Part shown: positions 7,601 through 10,099 of the stretch, in pieces
How positions within the stretch are numbered: position 1 is the stretch's first letter
Layout of the letters: every line of letters begins with the position of its first letter
From: Thermoplasmata archaeon
Lineage (GTDB): Archaea; Thermoplasmatota; Thermoplasmata; Sysuiplasmatales; Sysuiplasmataceae
Assembly: GCA_021811925.1 (NCBI GenBank)
Contig: JAKAPY010000053.1
Location: 1 to 10,099, forward strand
Reading direction: 5' to 3'
DNA length: 10,099 nt
Translations under genes and position numbers: made by a program
Notes under the pieces: model-generated
Databases searched by the model: none
What the model was told of the DNA's origin: nothing
What the model saw: the letters and a program-made list of their open reading frames with translations, nothing else

Positions 7601-7623
7601 GGGGAGAAGCAATGACTCGATCG

Positions 7624-7631
7624 CTATATTA
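7624..7631 (-). promoter_or_regulatory. TATA box of the peptide importer operon
   Basis: TAATATAG on the minus strand, with an A-rich upstream flank, is centred 27.5 bases before the binding-protein ATG at 7600. No Shine-Dalgarno precedes that ATG, so a leaderless or nearly leaderless transcript is expected. It would start all five importer genes, because no further promoter-like gap exists in the operon. Confidence 0.5.
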
Positions 7632-7687
7632 CACTTTTTGTCAGGGCCAAAACCAGACGTGCGGCTACACTGTCTAACCGGTGCGAA

Positions 7688-7888
7688 TTGCTCCTGCAGA
7701 ATGACCGATTCGACTCGAAGAAGCTTGTGATAAGAAAGCTGAAGGTCAGGCTCCGCGAGATTGAAAAGAGGAGGCTTGCGGCAATGCAGGAGGCAACCCG
7801 GACGTCAGCGCATGAAGCAGCTTCCACTGCACAGGGCGATTCGCCAACGCCATCTGTTACAGACTTCCTGCCACCCGACAATTCCTGA
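7688..7888 (+). CDS. Short basic, coiled-coil-prone protein of unknown function, or 5'-degraded remnant
   Basis: I do not recognise this protein. The frame is open from 7616 to a stop at 7886-7888, but has no ATG before 7688, where a TTG would give 66 residues. Residues about 11-35 of that version are Lys/Arg/Glu-rich and helical (KKLVIRKLKVRLREIEKRR), followed by an Ala/Thr/Ser/Pro-rich tail ending DFLPPDNS. The part upstream of the TTG also looks protein-like (RYITLFVRAKTRRAATLSNRCE), and codon choice matches neighbouring genes (AAG, AGG, ATA). Either it begins at a non-ATG codon, or an original 5' end has been lost. The importer promoter lies inside its upstream part, so the two cannot both be in their original arrangement if the longer frame was once a gene. 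The frame on the opposite strand looks like its shadow. Confidence 0.35.
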   Translation: MLLQNDRFDSKKLVIRKLKVRLREIEKRRLAAMQEATRTSAHEAASTAQGDSPTPSVTDFLPPDNS

Positions 7889-8151
7889 AACTTCACAGGG
7901 TTTCGTGAGTAATTCCCGCTTCACTCCAGAGCAACATCGCGTGAAGCGCCGTGCGCCAAATGCATTACGCCGAGCGGGTAAGACTTATATCAGCCCATAC
8001 AGACCCCGGTTCGCAAGATGCGGCAGAATGGCTGTGTGTGACTGAACTACCTGTTTCCAAGGATAGACAATGGAAGTAGAAAGGAAACTGTGTCAAAACA
8101 AAGTTTGTAAGAGAATGGTAAAAGGTTTGCAATGTCTTCACCGGAAACAGG
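7889..8151. other. Intergenic region without a recognisable gene, with inverted repeats
   Basis: No convincing coding frame or RNA gene was found on either strand in these 263 bases. The frames that remain open are short or arginine-rich and unprotein-like. The region holds a perfect 8-base hairpin at 7917-7948, a GC-rich GCGC repeat near 7946-7956, a TATA-like CTTATAT on the plus strand near 7984 with no following gene, and one end-flanking inverted repeat (8049-8152). It separates the importer unit from the OFA unit. Confidence 0.5.
7917..7948. repeat. Perfect 8-base hairpin after the small basic ORF
   Basis: CGCTTCAC (7917-7924) and GTGAAGCG (7941-7948) can pair fully, with a 16-base loop. 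It begins 28 bases after the stop of the small plus-strand ORF. No T-run follows. It could end that transcript, be part of a small RNA, or be chance. Confidence 0.35.
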
Positions 8152-8152
8152 T
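8049..8152. repeat. Spaced 10-base inverted repeat at the 3' end of the OFA unit
   Basis: ACCTGTTTCC (8049-8058) is the exact reverse complement of GGAAACAGGT (8143-8152), with 84 bases between. The right arm touches the stop codon of the two-helix membrane protein gene. The spacing is long for a terminator stem; on the minus strand the intervening stretch contains T-rich runs that could end the transcript. Confidence 0.3.
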
Positions 8153-8409
8153 TACTTCTGTTTCTGGCTGGCGAAGCCCTCCGGGATTACCTTATTGCCT
8201 ATCACACCGCTGAACCAGACAAGCAATATCCCTATCCAGAGCAGTCCGAGACCCGCGGCCATTACTGCCTGTGATGTCATCTTGATGGCGGCGATGCCTA
8301 TTAACGTCCCGACCGCCATCAATACGAATCCAAACACATATATCACGGTATCAGAGACGTTCACGTACCCTTTGTGAGTTACATACCCTTCCTTGTTCTG
8401 ACTGGCCAT
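8152..8409 (-). CDS. Small two-helix membrane protein coupled to the OFA transporter
   Basis: An 85-residue protein with a short polar N-terminus, a membrane helix at about 21-43 (TVIYVFGFVLMAVGTLIGIA), a short polar turn (KMTS, 43-46), a second helix at about 49-70, and a polar tail ending SQKQK. I recognise no named family. ATG 8409 is chosen because a Shine-Dalgarno GGAGGAG at 8420-8426 lies 10 bases before it. A GTG at 8415, overlapping the transporter stop, is too close to that site. The gene starts 2 bases after the transporter's stop, so it is almost certainly co-translated with it. Its hairpin topology and constant position suggest an accessory subunit or assembly partner of the transporter, which is inference. 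No enzymatic motif is visible. Confidence 0.75.
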   Translation of the reverse strand: MASQNKEGYVTHKGYVNVSDTVIYVFGFVLMAVGTLIGIAAIKMTSQAVMAAGLGLLWIGILLVWFSGVIGNKVIPEGFASQKQK

Positions 8410-8411
8410 TT

Positions 8412-9971
8412 TCACTCATCTCCTCCAGACACTGAGTCGGGGGTGGATGCCTGAACGGGGGCCTGCCCCACTGACTGCGGTATCGAAAGCCCGAACTTCT
8501 GTCTCACCTTGATGTAGTCTTCAAGTGTTGGCTGCTTCTCGTAAAACCAGACAAGGGCTGCCGCAATCACTGCGAACAATGTCGCGATTCCGAAAGCTAT
8601 CGCCCAAGAGGCATTCGAGAATACAACACTCGGGGCACCAGGTGTGCCAAGAACCGTCCCGAGTGTTCCACCGCTATAGAGCGTGAGCAGTATTGTTGCG
8701 CCTATGCCTCCAAATGCTCCACCGAAAACCTTCAGCATGTAGGGAATACTCCAGTTCGTAGCCACATAGTTCTCGCCGAAGTAGTCAGAGATGATCAACC
8801 AGTCAAAGACAAAGCAGGACCCTGAAACGGCACCCGTCAGCACTGCAAGTATTGCCCAAAGAACAGCTGAATGTATAAGTCCTGCGCCAAGCACCCCCAG
8901 TCCGCCTAATCCCATCAGCAGGTAGAATATTGTGACTGCTTTCCGTCTGCCTATAATCGAGGAAATCCACCCCATCGTTGGTCTTCCGATGCCATCCGTA
9001 AAGGCAAAACCCGCAGCTCCTACAGTGAACGCAACTCCACCCAAACCCATGGCAGCGCCGTAGGGCGCATAGAGGGCTACGTTGAAGAGAGAGGCAGCTA
9101 GTGCAAGCGTAAATGAAGCCATCTGCGCCTTCCCCTGCCTAGTAGCAAAAAACTCCTGTGGAGTGAACTGGGCTACCGCCGGCGGGTTTGCTTTCAGCTC
9201 CTTTGACTTGGACTTTGCCAGGTTGACAGTCAACGGGTCGACATCCGCGGGCCACCAGTTCTTGGGCGCATCACATATGAGGAACGAAGCTATGAGCAGG
9301 CCAACCGATATGATTATCCCTGTGGCATAAAGTACCGTCTGGAAGTCGCTCTGGTTGAAAATGCTCGGGATTGAGTAGGCAATGATGAATGGAACAGCAC
9401 CGTATGCCCACGCACCGTTCGCAAGGCCAAGTCTCCATCCCCTCTTTTCAGGGAACCACTTTGTTACTATGCCTCCGCCAGCCGCATAACCGAGACCGGA
9501 TGCCAATCCGCCGGTCATCGCATACCCCACATATGAAATCCAGGGGGCAAATGCATTGGCGAAGAAAATATATGAAATCATCAGTATGGCGGCTCCGAGC
9601 CATGCCATCCTTCTGAGCGAAAGCAGTCCATGCTCTCTCATGCGAGAGAAAATGTATGCAGCCACCGTGGCCTCAAAGAGCACATACACGGTATAATTAA
9701 AGAACCCGGCAACGGTAGACCAGCCATAATGGGCTATCACCGTGCCAGAAGCAGCTCCCCAGCCATATTCAAGCACACTGCCGAAGAAGAAACACATCCA
9801 GGCACCCAACAACATTTTCCTCCTGGTGAGCTTGTAGCCAATCACACTCTTTGTAATGTCTTCAGGGCTCTCTCCGACCCTGAATTTCCTACCGTTCTTG
9901 TCAGTGACCATATGGTAAGAACCATAAGCGGATCTGACTGCTCCCGCAGGCACCGTTGCAACTGATGTCAC
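8412..9971 (-). CDS. Major facilitator transporter, OFA (oxalate/formate/monocarboxylate) type
   Basis: A polytopic transporter of 519 residues from GTG 9971, with about 12 membrane helices starting near residue 53 and two six-helix halves joined by a cytosolic loop at about 233-283. OFA traits are the GGGIVTKWFPEKRGWRLGLANGAWAYGA region (165-192), matching the family's kWFP.krG.a.Gl...G.G pattern, and TDGIGRPTMGW...GRRK (325-343), the second-half copy of the MFS loop motif. OFA proteins exchange or import small carboxylates such as oxalate, formate or lactate; the substrate here is not readable. The N-terminal tail of about 50 polar residues is longer than usual. GTG 9971 is preferred over an in-frame GTG at 9983: the TATA box is centred 24.5 bases upstream, and a GGGGTGA ribosome site also lies 8 bases before it. 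Start codon choice remains moderately uncertain; the protein family call is firm. Confidence 0.88.
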   Translation of the reverse strand: MTSVATVPAGAVRSAYGSYHMVTDKNGRKFRVGESPEDITKSVIGYKLTRRKMLLGAWMCFFFGSVLEYGWGAASGTVIAHYGWSTVAGFFNYTVYVLFEATVAAYIFSRMREHGLLSLRRMAWLGAAILMISYIFFANAFAPWISYVGYAMTGGLASGLGYAAGGGIVTKWFPEKRGWRLGLANGAWAYGAVPFIIAYSIPSIFNQSDFQTVLYATGIIISVGLLIASFLICDAPKNWWPADVDPLTVNLAKSKSKELKANPPAVAQFTPQEFFATRQGKAQMASFTLALAASLFNVALYAPYGAAMGLGGVAFTVGAAGFAFTDGIGRPTMGWISSIIGRRKAVTIFYLLMGLGGLGVLGAGLIHSAVLWAILAVLTGAVSGSCFVFDWLIISDYFGENYVATNWSIPYMLKVFGGAFGGIGATILLTLYSGGTLGTVLGTPGAPSVVFSNASWAIAFGIATLFAVIAAALVWFYEKQPTLEDYIKVRQKFGLSIPQSVGQAPVQASTPDSVSGGDE

Positions 9972-9991
9972 TTTTACTTTCACCCCTTTAG

Positions 9992-9999
9992 TTTATAAA
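9992..9999 (-). promoter_or_regulatory. TATA box of the OFA transporter unit
   Basis: TTTATAAA on the minus strand, in an A/T-rich context, is centred 24.5 bases before the GTG at 9971. It is the best TATA match in the window and predicts initiation at or beside that GTG. Confidence 0.6.
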
Positions 10000-10039
10000 T
10001 TTCTTACCCGTAAATCTCTGTTAACTAATCATAATTTAG

Positions 10040-10059
10040 TTGAACAGGTTCAAGTGAAC
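10040..10059. promoter_or_regulatory. Overlapping palindromes upstream of the OFA promoter, possible operator
   Basis: TTGAAC-AG-GTTCAA (10040-10053) is a perfect 6+6 palindrome with a 2-base centre. It runs straight into GTTCA-AG-TGAAC (10048-10059), a 5+5 palindrome sharing the middle half-site. Three half-sites therefore lie in 20 bases, about 41-67 bases upstream of the TATA box. An imperfect AACTAA/TTAGTT pair lies just downstream (10023-10041). The arrangement fits cooperative binding by a dimeric regulator; its identity is unknown. Confidence 0.4.
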
Positions 10060-10099
10060 TTAAAATGCCACCGGGGAAAACGGAATCGGCAGATCGGAA

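Noticed and set aside
7624..7896. Minus-strand open frame of 90 codons
   Set aside because: Serine-rich mirror of the plus-strand basic frame, with no family features; it also covers the importer promoter.
7984..8030. TATA-like CTTATAT and a GGTTCGCA stretch resembling a tRNA T-loop
   Set aside because: The bases flanking GGTTCGCA cannot form a T-stem, no acceptor or anticodon arm was found, and downstream ATGs open only 5-7 codons.
7761..8045. Plus-strand open frame of 94 codons
   Set aside because: Arginine/glutamine/histidine-rich and unprotein-like; it overlaps the better basic frame at 7688-7888 in another phase.
8070..8213. Plus-strand ORF of 47 codons starting MEVERKLCQNKVCKRM
   Set aside because: Its second half is antisense to the two-helix protein gene and no promoter or ribosome site is evident; the Cys spacing alone is weak evidence.
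1..10099. CRISPR array, insertion sequence, integrase or defence system
   Set aside because: No regularly spaced direct repeats, transposase, recombinase, nuclease or toxin-like motifs were found on either strand.

Overview
The window reads as chromosomal DNA of an archaeon, most likely a member of Thermoplasmatota. This rests on four observations. Three gene starts have a TATA-like box centred 24-28 bases upstream of the start codon, the layout of leaderless archaeal transcripts. The solute-binding protein is rich in N-glycosylation sequons and is anchored by a C-terminal membrane helix. Lysine and arginine codons favour AAG and AGG. There are no bacterial -35/-10 promoters. The lineage is inferred from style, not from a marker gene.

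Left part (1-2047). A 5' portion of a NifX/NifB-type cofactor-domain gene runs off the left edge on the minus strand. Upstream of it lies an ArsR-like winged-helix regulator (minus), whose C-terminal tail seems to continue in another frame. Head-to-head with the regulator, and overlapping its assigned start, is a plus-strand M20-family amidohydrolase of the AbgB/PM20D2 type. A single A/T-rich element sits between the two start points.

Middle (2063-7600, minus strand). A complete five-gene peptide-type ABC importer operon is read from high to low coordinates: membrane-anchored solute-binding protein, two permeases and two ATPases. The genes are tightly packed, with 19 and 1 base gaps, a 4-base stop/start overlap and a 5-base gap. 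The last ATPase gene converges on the amidohydrolase with only 15 bases between them. This suggests, without proving, that the importer brings in peptides or amide conjugates that the amidohydrolase cleaves.

Gap (7601-8151). About 550 bases hold the importer promoter, a short lysine/arginine-rich plus-strand reading frame that is either a small gene or a 5'-degraded remnant, and several inverted repeats. No RNA gene could be recognised.

Right part (8152-10099, minus strand). A two-gene transport unit: an OFA-type major facilitator (oxalate/formate/monocarboxylate class) followed by a translationally coupled 85-residue two-helix membrane protein. Upstream are a strong TATA box and a cluster of overlapping palindromes that look like an operator.

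No mobile element, CRISPR array, rRNA or tRNA was seen. Most of the window is ordinary transport metabolism. The best leads are the frame-broken regulator, the OFA partner protein with its operator, the importer/amidohydrolase pairing and the orphan basic ORF.
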